A program made the position numbers and the translations under genes. Under the pieces are notes generated by a model. The model saw only the letters and a list, made by a program, of their open reading frames with translations. It made no database searches and was not told where the DNA came from. A DNA stretch of 64,000 nucleotides from Ypsolopha sequella (lineage: Eukaryota > Arthropoda > Insecta > Lepidoptera > Ypsolophidae). The stretch lies in NCBI GenBank assembly GCA_934047225.1, contig OW203985.1, forward strand, positions 6,713,501 through 6,777,500. Direction: 5' to 3'. Shown here in pieces: positions 19,740-32,047 of the stretch. The number at the start of each line of letters is the position of its first letter. Position 1 is the stretch's first letter.

Positions 19740-20548
19740 AGGGTTCTGTAGTACCTAAAAGGTACAAAAGGAACCTTTATATTGAGACTCCGTTCATCCG
19801 TCCGTCCGTCCGTCCGTAGCCTCATAACTTTAGCACCGTTAAAGATAAAGACATGAAATTTGGCACAAAAATAGTATTAATTTTCCCACATGTCACGTTG
19901 TTAAAAAAAAAATTCAAATTGTTCAAAATATTTCCAAAACAAAAGTGAGAAAAATAAAAAATATTATCCTAGAAATACAATATGGATATCAAATTGTAGA
20001 TATTAAAAAGCTGATTGTAAAATACATTTTGTACTATATATACCGGCATTGGTTTCGAAAAATCTTTAAAAAAACAAATAAATATGTATGTCTCCCCCCT
20101 TATCTCCGAAACTGGTAGACCGAAAAATATGAAAAAAATGTCAAATGTACTATAATAACTGGCCAATTTCAGAAAAACTATAGCGATTTAAAAAAAGTTG
20201 AGCACAATTGAGAAATATAAAAAATAAATAAAAAGATATTTTATAAAAATACAATATTTGAATCAAATTGTAGGTATTAAAAAGTTGATTGTAAAAATAT
20301 ATAGTTTGGCTATATTTAATTGCATCAATTTTGAGAAATCCTTGAAAAACACTAACAAAATATATTTCCCCCCTTATCACCAAAACTGGTGGACCGAAAA
20401 ATATGAAAAAAACATGGTATGTGTTTACGTAAAGATTACAGGAAAAATAAAACGGTTGCGAATTTCACGAAAAAAAATCACAATTTCATTTATCATCCAC
20501 AATACGGAACCCTAGGTACGCGAGCCTGACTCGCACTTGGCCGTTTTT
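19740..20548. repeat. Dispersed GGTTCCGTAC / AAGTGCGAGTC repeat, near full length
   Basis: Starts TAGGGTTCTGTAGTACC and ends CGGAACCCTAGGTACG followed by CTCGCACTTGGCCG. The interior has repeated AAATATGAAAAAAA / AAACTGGT(A/G)GACCGAAAAAT phrases. The same text recurs at 28310-29425, 37966-38448, 38806-38872, 53893-58040 (split) and 63860-64000. Confidence 0.75.
19797..19817 (+). repeat. (TCCG)n microsatellite
   Basis: Five TCCG units inside the dispersed repeat. Confidence 0.9.
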
Positions 20549-20795
20549 TTTTTCATTTGTATTATCTAGTGACATCTTACTATGTCTCTATATGTGCAAA
20601 GTTTCATTGTGATCAAATCCATCAGGACGTCACAAACAGCTAAAGTATTTATATGTCAGCTGAGCAGAATGGCCTTATTAAGCAATAACTGTACTATTTT
20701 TGCTTTAATAAAGAAATTTGTATGTATATTTGTGTTCTGCTTTCTGAGGTTTGGCCGTACTAATACGAATACTGATTGTCATTTTTCATCTGCAG

Positions 20796-20923
20796 CTTTC
20801 CTGCCAGCCATGGTGAACAGTGGTATTCACGTTCTGATGTACAGCTACTATGGTCTCTCGGTCTTTGGACCTGCCGTCAGCAAATACCTCTGGTGGAAGA
20901 AATACCTCACCATCCTGCAATTG
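20796..20923 (+). CDS. Fatty-acid elongase, next exon
   Basis: 128 nt between TTTCATCTGCAG and GTAAGC. The first two bases complete a codon with the preceding exon. It encodes [20 protein letters not shown] and continues through [22 protein letters not shown]. NSxxHVxMYxYYxL and WWKKYLTxLQL are standard ELO features in membrane segments after the histidine box. It ends in phase 0. The reading frame continues in from the intron on the 5' side, but the phase match with 16569-16740 and the family alignment fix the exon edges. Confidence 0.88.
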
Positions 20924-21107
20924 GTAAGCATGTTGCTCTTATCTGTATTTAAGATTTATTTAAATATGCAATTAAAATGGTAAGATTATGTTTATTTTTG
21001 CGAAATCCATCGCTATGAATACTCTAAATATTATTAGAGTGTATTACAAACTAGAAAAGATCAATCAGAAACAAACCCAAAGACAAGAATTTGAAAAAAA
21101 AATCCCC

Positions 21108-21150
21108 GGGCCAGAATTCGAACCTGCGACCTCTTGTTACCAAGACAAGA
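21108..21150 (-). repeat. tRNA-derived SINE-like fragment
   Basis: The minus strand reads GAGGTCGCAGGTTCGAATTC, a B-box-like T arm, next to a GGGG run. Only the T-arm part is clear, with no complete cloverleaf. Confidence 0.4.
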
Positions 21151-21162
21151 TCAAAAAATTCG

Positions 21163-21346
21163 TATGGCAGTATCATTTTGAACAGCTAAGACAAAATTCC
21201 AGAGTATTTACAGGAAGCACGTGCAGAACCAGAGGTTTTTTAATACGGAAGTTTGTACGAAAAACAATATGTTTTTGTGATTGTTTCCTGCTTCCTGTAA
21301 ATCCCCTGGTATTTAGTCTAAGCTTTCCGAAATGATACTGCCAATC
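21163..21346. mobile_element. Hairpin MITE with about 55-bp terminal inverted repeats
   Basis: Left TGGCAGTATCATTT... and right ...AAATGATACTGCCA. The arms also share TTTACAGGAAGCA at their inner ends, at about 80 percent identity. The MITE lies in the intron after the second elongase exon. Confidence 0.75.
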
Positions 21347-21669
21347 ATCCTAAGATAGTCTTTTTAGACGCATGTTACTAGTATCAACACCTGCCATGTT
21401 CTAGTGAGTAGTATGTATTATACTGTAACTATTTGTATCTATGTAAGTATGCATTAAAATGTCGGAAGTATGCGTGACAAAACAATGGTTCTGGCATAAT
21501 AACAGCGTTGTAGTCTACTTACTGGCTGCAACACATGCTGAGTCAGGGCCTTTTTACCCAGCAATTCATTTTGTTTTGTATCTAAAATGTGTTTGAAACT
21601 TCATTTTGTTTTATATCTAAAATGTGTTTGAATTAATTTGTTGATAGTGCTGAGTAAATAAAGATTATA

Positions 21670-21688
21670 TCTATCTATCTATCTATCT
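21670..21688 (+). repeat. (ATCT)n microsatellite
   Basis: Short ATCT run. Confidence 0.9.
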
Positions 21689-21969
21689 TCACAGAGTGTT
21701 AACTATTTCACTGACAGTCCAAACACAGAAACACCACTGACGCCCCTTCAAAGGTTAAAGTCGTGATGATTATCTAATATCTAAATAACGAATGCACTGT
21801 CTGTTATGGATTTGAAAGTGTAAAGAAATACTATGTTTGCTGAAGAGTGAACTACTGTACATCCACAAAAAAACAAACTAAATTAGCATTACAGTTATCG
21901 TATCAAGGAGATATTACTAACAAAACCTCACAATAAGAGCCAAATCGATGGACTAGCTAGGATACCATT

Positions 21970-22735
21970 TTTGTGGGAACAATCATATAAAGTTTCTAGG
22001 ATATTGCACATCTCCAAACCAGCATTTTACACTATGCATTCATTAAGAAACTTACTCTGCAATAATAAACAGACAGATCCTTTGAAACGAGAATCAAGAA
22101 ACACTGCAGATGCTGGAGACTTAAAAAGACAGATTCGAACTTTGCAGAACATCTAATTTCCGACAATCACACCTTTGACGCTAAGAAAAATTTTAAAGCC
22201 CTTCACATTTGTAATAAAGGCAAAAAACTAAATGCTTTAGAAGCCCTTGAAATCAATAAATCAGTACTCCTCAACCAAGACACGATTTTAAACCATCAAC
22301 TTGATAAAAATAGATCCCCCCTTTTACAATATTTTAAGTAAAGAGATTAACTTTTATAAATTGACATTGCATGCACACATTTTTACATAATTTGAAATTT
22401 AATGACTTTATTATAATTATTTTTTATTGTTTTATTATTTTGTTTTAATCAATTCTTATTTATTTACAATAACAATTTTATTTTATATTTACATAACATG
22501 AATTTAAAATTCCCCACTTTTAGGCCAAAAATTTTTCGGTTGGTATCTACTAGAACGGATAAATTAACTTTTACCCTCACTACAAAATTGTGTTAGTGTC
22601 ATTGATCGCACTGGCTGATGTAAACTATTTATTGTGTAATTAAGATCTTATATTAATTCCTTTGATAATGCCATAAAGGCGAAACCGGTCAGGAAATATT
22701 AAATAAATTTGTGGGATAGTACAAGTGATTTTCTG
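21970..22735 (+). mobile_element. Degenerate Penelope-like 3' end
   Basis: Two frames carry the C-terminal part of a Penelope/GIY-YIG protein: HSLRNLLCNNKQTDPLKR in one, then FAEHLISDNHTFDAKK, ALHICNKGKKLNALEALEIN and RSPLLQYFK to a stop in another. The GIY-YIG core between them is damaged or lost. The tail at 22655-22735 has the TTGATAATGCC...GGCGAAACCGG box and an AGTACAAGTG end like other Penelope-type tails here. It belongs to a different lineage from the pair at 9544-12640. Confidence 0.75.
22655..22696 (+). ncRNA. Hammerhead-ribozyme-like motif (best-paired copy)
   Basis: Stem I TTCCT (22657-22661) pairs perfectly with AGGAA (22691-22695). The core box is TTGATAA, stem II is GCC/GGC around a 5-base loop, and GAAA is intact. 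ACCGGT forms a self-complementary minimal stem III, and a C occupies the cleavage position (GGTC). The core box differs from CUGAUGA at two bases. Minimal stem III versions are thought to work as dimers. Confidence 0.45.
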
Positions 22736-22753
22736 TTCATTATGTACTGTACA

Positions 22754-23250
22754 TCCCACTAATATTATAAATGCGAAAGTTTGGATGTATGGATGGATGG
22801 ATGTTTGTTACTCCTTCACGCCGTAACTACTGAACCGATTGGGCTGAATCTTTGCACAAATGTAGTTCGAAACCTGGAATAAGAAATAAGCTACTTTTTC
22901 TTCCATAAATCAGTTCCCATCGGAATAAGAAATAGTGTCGTTCAGAGACGCGGCTTGGCCTTCAACCTTGCCAATCATACTACTAGGGGATTAAATTAGT
23001 TATCAAAGACCGCCAAAGAGACAGCAGAGGATTAATCCAGATAACAAAAAATAGTGTCGATCAAAAAAGCGTCTCGGCCAAAGACACTTTACATCAAATT
23101 AGAGATGATGAGAATACAAGACACTCCATATCTCCAAACCAGTCAGGTCAACTACGTACTAAAAAATGAATGAGCTGAAAAATATTTACGGATTCGATAC
23201 GACTATACAAAAACTCAATCAACGCGGGCGAAGCCGCGGGCAAAAGCTAG
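22754..23250 (+). mobile_element. Non-autonomous Helitron-like element, 497 bp
   Basis: Starts TCCCACTAATATTATAAA after an A. It ends GCGGGCGAAGCCGCGGGC AAAAG CTAG before a T. A TC start, a CTAG end preceded by a GC-rich hairpin, and insertion between A and T without target duplication are Helitron hallmarks. The same start is at 27851 and 53453 and the same end at 63343. The interior encodes nothing. Confidence 0.75.
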
Positions 23251-24902
23251 TTAACTCATAATTTTAGTTCCATTATAAGACTGCATAACTGCCAAGTAAA
23301 CTTGCCTGGCCGCTCTTCTGATAACAAGTCAAATTACTTTTACTTTTCTCTTTCAAACTTATGTAACAATTGTGGCTGCCTGAATGGCTGTCGTCACATT
23401 GATTGATTACTCTTGGAACGACTTGTTGTTGGAGGGGGAATAATTATTTGGAGAAATCGTAGGTATTTTTCTATAAAATAGACATGAACATGAATTATAT
23501 AATGAAACGAACATTAAAAAAACGTAACTGGATCAAAAACTAACTTTCATTGATGGATGATGCAGTTAAAAGGTATATTAATTAGTTGTTTTTCACAGAG
23601 TTATTTTAAAATTGCTCTTCAACAATAAAATGAAGTTTTTAGTACATTACATTTACTAAACCGGTTATTCAACACCTACAAAACTGACGGTAACTCAACA
23701 AAATGGTACTTCGCAAAATAATAAACATGATCTGATAACCTCTTCCGACATAAGAATGACGAATGAACCCACGAATACCGATACCAACTGGCAAACTGTC
23801 ATTTCTAAACAGAAACGAAGACCAAAACAACCAGATTAGTGAGCGCACAAAATATATGCAAGCTTGGTCATTTAAACCAGACACTAGTAAACAAAATGGT
23901 GTTAGATTTTCTTAAAAAAATGGAACAATCGAACGACTACTTTGATGAGAAACGAAAAATAAGAACTAATAAACATGCTTGCTGTATTATCGGAGTCCCG
24001 GAGAGCCAATTCTCGAAATTTTGCTCGCCTCTATGTGGCCGATTGGGGTAAAAATAACTGACTGGTTTCTTGTCCGTCCCCGCAGTGACGAACCGCGGGG
24101 TGATTTACAACTTAGCACGCAACAACTCCTTCCAAGATCCACGACCCGACTACAAAGAGTACAAAGCGAACTCAGTGTTGCCATTCAACAAAATTCAAAG
24201 TACCCAGACCATCTCGACAATTCCGCCAGATATGGGAAAATTTTGTTGCTAAAAATCCGCTACATGTCGCTAAAATATTTTACGTAAAGCAATAACATTA
24301 TTCTTGTAATTTTTAGTATTTTAGTTTATTTTTATCTAATAATTCATCAAACCATGAATAACAAAATAAATAAATAATATTTCCAGTTATAAAATCAATC
24401 AATTTATTATAAAATATTAAAATTAGGTAGTTATGTACCTACATTTCAAAATCAAATACGTAGTTTTCTTCAATGTACAACATTTATTTAAAAATTAATT
24501 AATAATGTCAGTGAAGTTGAAGCTTCTCGAGGGTCTACAGCTGTAGACCTTACTTTTGGTCTTCCTTTTCCTAATTAATCAATCAATCAATTTTTCCTTG
24601 GTTAACAACATCGTTTATAGTATGGGACTGTGGGAATTCCCGTAAAATCTGATTCTACGTAAGTGTTACCAGAATTTATAAGGAAAATCGGATACACAAA
24701 TTAATTAATTTGCTTTATATGCTTTGCAACTCACGATTTTTATTGAACAAACAAGCCGCCCGCTTACGAGTGATAAAGTCGCTAGAAATCGCTAAATATC
24801 TTTTTCCCGCTAGATCCAAAATTTTGCTCGCTAAACATTTATAAAATCCCCTAGATCTAGCGACAAAGTCGCCATAACGGCTACACTGAGCGAACTGTAC
24901 GC
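23251..24902. other. Intronic stretch with unclear fragments
   Basis: No complete gene. 23660-24260 is somewhat coding-like in short pieces and may be a degraded upstream part (ORF1 region) of the LINE that follows, but I cannot name a domain. Confidence 0.4.
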
Positions 24903-26345
24903 GTGAAGTCAACAGCACCCGCAACTGCATGCGCGCGAGCTGTTGGCCCCTCCGCCCACGCACCCCGCGCCCCTTGCATCGTTCTTCCGACCCAACCGCG
25001 TAGAAAACTTACTATAAATCACCAAAATATAAGGTCTATTAACAAAAAAACTAAACGACTCGAAGCTTTTCTTGAAAATGAATTGAAATGTGATGTTTTA
25101 GGAATTACGGAACATTGGATGACAAATGATAAGCTAAAACCATTAGTTTAGTTAATTTTACATTATTGTCTATGTATTGTCGCCCCTGTATAGAAAACGG
25201 AGGGAGCTGTATTTATGTAAAAAAATGGCTTGAAAGCCGTGTCATTGGATGAACTCTGTGCAATCTCGGTTGAGCAGGTATGTGAAATATCAGCAAGTCG
25301 ACTTATTGACATGTATTTAATAGGTAGTATTATGTATCTACCGCTCAAATTTTACCGACTATAATGACTTCTTTAGAGTTTTTGAAGGTCTGCTGAACAA
25401 AATTGCCGAACACTATTCAAATAATAGTATATTCTTTGTAGGCGACTACAACATAGATGACTCATCATAAAAAACTCAAGGATATTCTTAGCTCACACAA
25501 TTTGCTTTCAATCAATTTGTGATTGACTTTCCGACTAGGATGCAAGACGGTTCTAGCAGAGAATATAAAGTATTACTAGTACCTCGTTGGACCACTTGTA
25601 CACGAACATCGTGACCACAGAGCATGTAACAATGGACATGTGACAACGGAACCGGTTGCACGTACCTGAGCGACCATTTCGCTGTCCACGGTGTGGTGGA
25701 GTATGAGCTACCGTGTCCTCCGTGCGGAACTGTCTCAAGGCGGGATTTCTCCCGATCAAATAAATTAAACTTCGTGGCATCGGTGAATAGTTTTGATTGG
25801 CTGACTTTTTGTGCCACACCAATAGTAGATGTGAATTACTTTGCATCTAGAATTATTAACATTATTATATACAATTATGACATTTGCTTTCCATACCGGC
25901 GCAAGCCGAAGAAGCACGCAACCTTAAGCGTCTTCTATTTGACTTGCTAGACATTGACACAATACATTTGGACGAGCCATCTTTCACTATGATTCAACAG
26001 ACATAGGTAAAGAAATGTGGAGCGTCGTCAATGAGGAACTTGGTCGTACATCTCGATCAGCACCTGGTCACACAGATTTGATCAAGAAAACGGACGATAG
26101 CCCGCATAAAATATGACGATACAGCACGGCCACATTTTATTGAGCTAGATATATTGACGTTGCCCTCCTTGTATATACTCCAAGTCGCGTTATTTGTAAA
26201 GCAAAACCTCCATAATTTCGACAAGAGATGCAAACGTACTAGGAGCCGTGACAAGCTCCGATCAGTTTCGCGTAAATATATGTGGGCAAAAAATCGAAAA
26301 ATAAGGGTAAATTTGGAATTTTCTTGCTTCACTTCTGTATATTAA
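24903..26345 (+). pseudogene. CR1/Jockey-type LINE, degraded endonuclease region
   Basis: Successive frames give NHQNIRSINKKTKRLEAFL with CDVLGITEHWM (start of an apurinic-type endonuclease), then GSCIYVKK and LDELCAISVEQVCEISASRL, then FEGLLNKIAEHY with FFVGDYNID (the GD.N catalytic motif), then NFVASVNSFDW and DICFPYRRKPKKHATLS. This is the order in the endonuclease-to-RT linker of these LINEs. Frameshifts and stops break the frame several times and the RT is missing, so the copy is dead. The endonuclease would have nicked target DNA for insertion. Confidence 0.75.
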
Positions 26346-26895
26346 AATAAAATTCAGGAAAAACCACAACATTATTTGTATCATGTAGATTACTATGTAT
26401 TTTTCTTCTAATAAAAATGCTATAGTTACCGTATAAAATGGTTATAAAGTAACTCAGTTCAAGATCGTTGGCGTTGGGAGAAACCTTAACTATTTATTCA
26501 ACTAATATTTTTTTGACTTTTAACCATTTAAATACCCAGCTACAATTTTGAGTGCCATCTTGCAATCGATTAACATTTAGCTAGTAATGTTATTTTACTA
26601 TTTAACCCTCGCACTCGACTCCCTACTCTACCCGTGTAAACTAGGCATAGTACTATTTTGTCACTGTTGTCACTGTCACGAAGCTGGTAATGTTTTTATC
26701 CCTGGTACTTTACCAGTTACTCTGCCCGTGTAAACTAGCAGAAAAACTTAGTACCCTTCAAATTATTCCTTCTAATGATTGAGCAATGTAGGGTGGATTA
26801 ATAATTTACTCCACTTATACACTTACTGTCTGATATATAATAACGCGTACCTTAATCATACTTAAAAATAATGATTTTATTACTTACCTATTTAA

Positions 26896-27215
26896 GAGGC
26901 CGACGGAGTAAGCCTAGTTCATACAAACGAAATACCAAGACCATTTGTAAATCATAGATATTTTAAAGGTAGTGTGTATTTATTCCGATTGCATTACAGA
27001 ATATCTAGGTTCCTAAATATATATTAAACAACAACACTGATTTATACATGAAATATGAGAAAAATAAAGCTTTCTATGGAAATTTTAAATTGCTTATATG
27101 TCGTCTTTAAATCAGTGTCCAATCGGAATAAACACACGCTATCCTAAGAATATTTGTGATTTTCAAATGGTATTGGTATTTCGTTTGTATGAACTAGGCT
27201 TACTCCGCCAGCCTG
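26896..27215. mobile_element. Long-TIR MITE, family T2, copy 1
   Basis: Inverted repeats of about 100 bp: GAGGCCGACGGAGTAAGCC at the left, GGCTTACTCCGCCAGCC at the right. A TTAA abuts the left end and lies three bases beyond the right end. The partner copy is at 55638-55998. Confidence 0.85.
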
Positions 27216-27662
27216 TATTTAAATCGTTATTCTAGGCAAATGCTATTTTTATCGACGTATTAAGTTTATTTATTGGGTGTCTGTGATGTCGGGTGATTAG
27301 ATCAATAAAATATGTTTCAGATTTAATTAAATTGAAGAATAATTGTTACCATAAAACTTATGGGCTCCTCATGAAGGCATTTGCAAACGTAAAGGCATTA
27401 GAGGTCAAGGGGTAGCTGGATAATTCAAAATTATACTGTCATCGCAAAGTTTCCATTAGTTTCTGTAAATTACAATTTACAACTTTTGACTATTTTGAAT
27501 TTTAAAACATTATAATTCTAATTTATAAATACCAAAGGAAACTCTGTGATGGCATAGCATAATAATTTAACAAATTTAGTTTTCTAACCATCCGCCTGCT
27601 ATTCGACTTTGGGATAATACTTATCCTCAAAAAACCGGTTTTTGTATACAAATTTAAAACGG

Positions 27663-30157
27663 ATCGCTCGAGGGGTCTTAGGCTGAATGGACCAAATCGA
27701 ATGGACTACGGTCCATTCAAACGTAAATTGAAATTGACTACGTTCCAATGGACCGGTAATAAACATTTAAAATTGGAAGAGTCACCTAAAGAATACATTG
27801 ACATTTGGCAATATTATTTTTTATCATAAATATCATTATATCAGTAAGAATCCCATCCCACTTCCCACTAATATTATAAATGCGAAAGTTTGGATGGATG
27901 TATGGATGGATGTTTGTTCCTCCTTCACGCCGTAACTAACAAACCGATTGGTCTGAAACTTTGCGCAAACGTACCTAGTTCTAGACCTGGAATAGCACAT
28001 AGGCTATTTTTTATCCCATAAATCAGTTCCTATGGGATGGCAGTGTAGTGTAAAATTTCTTTAGAAAAGTTACTTCTTCACGCCGTACCTACTCCACCGA
28101 TTGGGCTAAAACTTTAAACAAGTGCAGTTTTAGACCTAAAATAGGACATAGGCTACTTTTATCCCATACATCAGTTCCCATGGGATGGCAATGGGGTGAC
28201 AAATTTCTTTGGAAAAGTGAAGTGTTGCTCCTTTACACAAGCTCAAGCACAAGCTCCTTTAAATTTGCACAAGCGCAAAATACAAAAAAATAGTATCAAA
28301 TAAAAAGAAAAACGGTCAAGTGCGAGTCAGACTCACAAGTCAGACTCGCGTGCCCGATTTCGTCCGTAATTCGAAAGTTTTGCGAATAGAATATTTAATT
28401 TTGACGTTTTTGGAACCTTAAGGTGAGATTCCGTTGTCCATTCGTCCGTATGTAACAGCCTCATAACTTTAGCACCGTTAAAGACAAAGACTTTGAATTT
28501 TGCACAAAAATAGCATTAATTTGCCCACACAAAAAAAATATTAAATATTTTTATTGTTCAAAATATTTCCACTACAAAAGAGAAAAATAAAAAAAAATAT
28601 TCCTAAAACAACAATATGGGTATCAAATTATAAGTATTTAGGAGCTGATTATAAAATTATATAATTTGGCTATATTAATTTGCACCTTTTTCAAGAAATC
28701 GTCGAAATACCACAAAAAAAAATATGTTCTCATCCCGATTATACATAGGTCATAACTGGAAAATTACAGGAATGTAATAACAAATGAGAAATATAAAAAA
28801 AGTAAAATAAGCCAATAATGTTTTTTTTTTAATACAATACGGGTATCAAATTGTAGGTATTAAAAAGCTTACTGTAAAAATGTACAGTTTTGCTATATTT
28901 AGTTGCACGTATTTCGAGAAATTCTCGAAAACCCACAAAAAATTTATGTCCTCCCCTTATCTCCGAAACTGGTAGACCAAAAAATATGAAAAAAAACGAT
29001 TATAGGTCATAACTGGCCAATTACAGGATAATTATAGCGATTAAAATTTTTTAAAACAAATGAAAAATAAAACTAAAGTTAAATAAATATATATATTTTT
29101 TTTTAATACAATATAGGTATCAAATTATAGGTATTAAAAATTCAATTGTAAAATATATAGTTTTGATATATTTACTTGCATCTATTTAGATAAATCCTCA
29201 GAAACACAAAAAAAAATTATGTCCCTTCCCTTATCTCCAAAACTGGTGAACCGAAAAATGTGAAAAAAACCATGGCAATAAGTGTTTACGTAAAGATTAC
29301 AGAAAAATATAGCGGTTGAGAAATTCACGAAAAAAAAAAGACGAAATAAAATTTTCTGTTCCCAAAACTGTCGAATTACGGAACCTAGGTACGCGAGTCT
29401 GATTCGTACTTGACTGATTTTTTGTCAAATATTACAGGAATAATTAGCGTACTTACGGCTACAATCTACTACGCGGACTCAATGCGGAACTTATTGAAAA
29501 TCATTTTTGAATTAGTAAACGTGCGACGACAAATTTTATAAGCAATCGTGCACGCGCAGCTCAAGCGACGCGTCCGTCGCGATTCGGCTCTGAACCGCAA
29601 AAACCCGTGTATAGTGTCACGCTTGCACACCTCTACCCCTCCTACCGAGTCTTCCTAAGCGATGAGCTTGGCAGTGTATTTTATCGAAATTTCGTCTTTC
29701 TTCCAATATTTTGGTGCTATTTATATCCTTGCGAAGTATTTGTATTTTTGTATACGTCTATTTGGTACTTTATAATGGTTTTGATATTAGATTCTTTTGT
29801 TTTGTTTCAATAATAGATAAATATTTTCAATTTGTTAACTTTTTAGTAAGTATTTTTTTATTACTCTTTTGTTTCTGTTTAATTCGTAAATATATTTTGT
29901 ATATTAGTGGGAATATAGTACTTTAGTGCTTATTTCTTACTTCGCAATAAAATAAAATAAAAGCTAGTTAGTTATTATAAAACAATTATTCCCTGGTGGT
30001 ATTACTCCATTTTTGCAGGTGACTGTACTTAATTATTGTTAATAAATAAATTAAAAAAATACCGGTCCATTGGAACTTAGTCGATTTAAATTTATGTTCG
30101 AATGGACTACAGTCCATTCGATTTGGTCCATTCAGGCGTAAAACCCTCTCGAGCGAT
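27663..30157. mobile_element. Fold-back DNA element with 95-bp TIRs, split by a Helitron
   Basis: The left end (ATCGCTCGAG ... CCAATGGACCGGT, 27663-27757) is repeated inverted at 30061-30157 at about 87 percent identity. Each TIR itself contains GAATGGACC / GGTCCATTC palindromes. Only about 90 bases of own interior lie on each side of the inserted Helitron at 27851-29967, so the original element was about 380 bp. Confidence 0.8.
27851..29967 (+). mobile_element. Helitron-like element, 2.1 kb, inside the fold-back element
   Basis: Starts TCCCATCCCACTTCCCACTA after an A and ends AAAAGCTAG before a T. It contains two approximate repeats of a CTCCTTCACGCCGTAAC... unit (27920-28200), the dispersed GTTCCGTA-type repeat (28310-29425) and a 300-bp segment at 29420-29730. 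All of these are shared with the Helitron at 53453-63343. The CTAG end lacks the GC hairpin seen in other copies, so the end call is less secure than the start. Confidence 0.6.
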
Positions 30158-30225
30158 TAAGAGTTGGTATTGGCGTAGTGTTTACATCGCGTAAGGAGTC
30201 CATAAAAATTGTATGAATATTTCAG

Positions 30226-30375
30226 ATCCAGTTTACGTCAGCCCTGGTGCTCGCCATGAATGGGATCAGAACTGGCTGCGAGTTTCCGCTGTGGATGCAC
30301 TATGTTCTCATCATCTACATGATCACCTTCATAGTACTGTTCGGGGACTTCTACATGAAGGCTTACCTTGCGAAG
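30226..30375 (+). CDS. Fatty-acid elongase, penultimate visible exon
   Basis: 150 nt (50 codons, phase 0 at both ends) between ATATTTCAG and GTATGT. It encodes IQFTSALVLAMNGIRTGCEF, PLWMHYVLIIYMITFIVLFG and DFYMKAYLAK. LQ(L)xQF..., a TGC(D/E)FP motif, a hydrophobic segment and FYxxxY are the usual last transmembrane region of ELO proteins. The 9.3-kb intron before it is filled by Penelope, Helitron, LINE and MITE sequences. Confidence 0.88.
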
Positions 30376-32047
30376 GTATGTGTATTGGTCTATTTTTGAA
30401 ATTCATTCAGATTTTGTATACAAGGTGAAATTTGATCAACCACCCAAATTTCTATGGGAGGTTCAATAAATGATAAAGACTACAAATGTGAAGATTCAGG
30501 TGGATCAGATAAAGTACTCGTAATGACAGGTCACGTGAGATCGAGAAACGTATTAACGGGATAGCTGACGCTAGAACATCAACAACACCAGGTTTTCAAG
30601 GGTTCATTTTATGAAACTAGGTCTCTCCTCACATTGAAGAAAATAAATTTGATTTATCGATCTTTTATCTAGGGATTTCACCTATAAACAATGTTTCAAG
30701 ATTTATACTTTTGTCAAAAAAAAAAATGCTTTCCACCGTCTTTTTTTGGTTTTCAAACGTTCGTTTTAAAGACGCGGTAAGAGGTCAACTTGATTTTTTT
30801 TATAAAATAGGCAATAGAAATATGAAGGGATGTTACCTAATTTTTTCCCTACAAAATATTTCAGTATTAGCTAAAAACACACGAATTTGTTGTTTCGCTG
30901 CGTGATCACTAGTATTTCGCGTCCGAGAACAAGAGGCCAAAGAGCCAACATATAATCGCCTCTATGAAAAGCAAATAAGGTCTTTGCCATTAGACTTATT
31001 TCGCTGGACAGATAATAAAAAAATTATCGTGCAAAGTCGACCTCCTAACCCTAGAAAGGGTTATTCCCATCGGCTCACTGGTCGGTTGCAACTACAGAAT
31101 TAATGTATTTTTTCCCAACCGATCAGTGAGCCTACTGAGTACTACTTTATTCAATGGAAAATTTATTTAGGGTCAAATGTGAAGTTATGCATTATTGGGT
31201 TAGGAAAATAAACTGTGTAAATTAATTGGAAAAATATGTCTTTTTTTCTTATATGAAAGAGATGCACACAACGGTACATACTGTTGCGGGATAAGGACAC
31301 CAATATTACTAGTAACATATATAGGTGCACGCACATCATGAAGCATAAATGTCTTTTGTTTAATTATTAATATTAAAACAATTTAAAAAAATATAACTCG
31401 ATATATTTCGGCCCTCGATATGGGGCCGTCATCAGTCGATAAACATACTAAATATGTTACATATATAATTTATATATACTTACCTATGTAACATATTAGT
31501 AGGTATGTCGACTTAATAGATAGCTATAATTCCAGTATACATTACTGTATTCATTAAATTTATCTTTGATTTAGTTAATTTTAGTTAATGTAACTATATC
31601 TATTATTTTATTAAATATAAATAAGCCCAAAATATATAATATATATGTAATTTAACGTGTTGTATTTTCCCGTTTTCAATTTAATTTATTTAATTGATGT
31701 ACTTATACTACAAAATAAATTATTCATTCACATTAATTTATTACATACAATAAGTAATAAAATAACAAACAATGATCAATTAAAAGTCGTGAGTAAAAAA
31801 AATATTCTTTGCTAATAAAGGTCTTTCCGGATGTGACTTACAAATTCCGAATATCGTTTGTTTTAAGTTTGGTTTTGTCTCTGTATATACAAAAGTGTAA
31901 TAAAATAAATAAATAAAATTCTCTATACGAGATGTTAACAAGAAGTTTCCTCTTCAAAAACAGAAAGTATGTATAATTCTGCTTGAAAAAGTACTAAAGA
32001 TACCACACACATACCTACTATAGTCCGTATTTTTATACATTACTTAA
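30376..32047. other. Intronic stretch, repeat pieces only
   Basis: No gene recognised. Contents: a fragment related to the hairpin repeat at 50665 (30425-30470), a 17-bp inverted repeat GGCTCACTGGTCGGTTG at 31071-31131, a hammerhead-like motif at 31398-31440, and AT-rich DNA. Confidence 0.6.
31398..31440 (-). ncRNA. Hammerhead-like motif with canonical core boxes
   Basis: The minus strand reads ATCGA CTGATGA C GGCCC (8-base loop) GGGCC GAA ATAT A TCGA. Both core boxes (CUGAUGA and GAAA) are canonical. TCGA/TCGA gives a 4-bp stem I and GGCCC/GGGCC a 5-bp stem II, with one extra C before stem II. ATAT is a self-complementary minimal stem III and A is the cleavage-site base. A chance match is possible because the stems are short. 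Confidence 0.4.
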
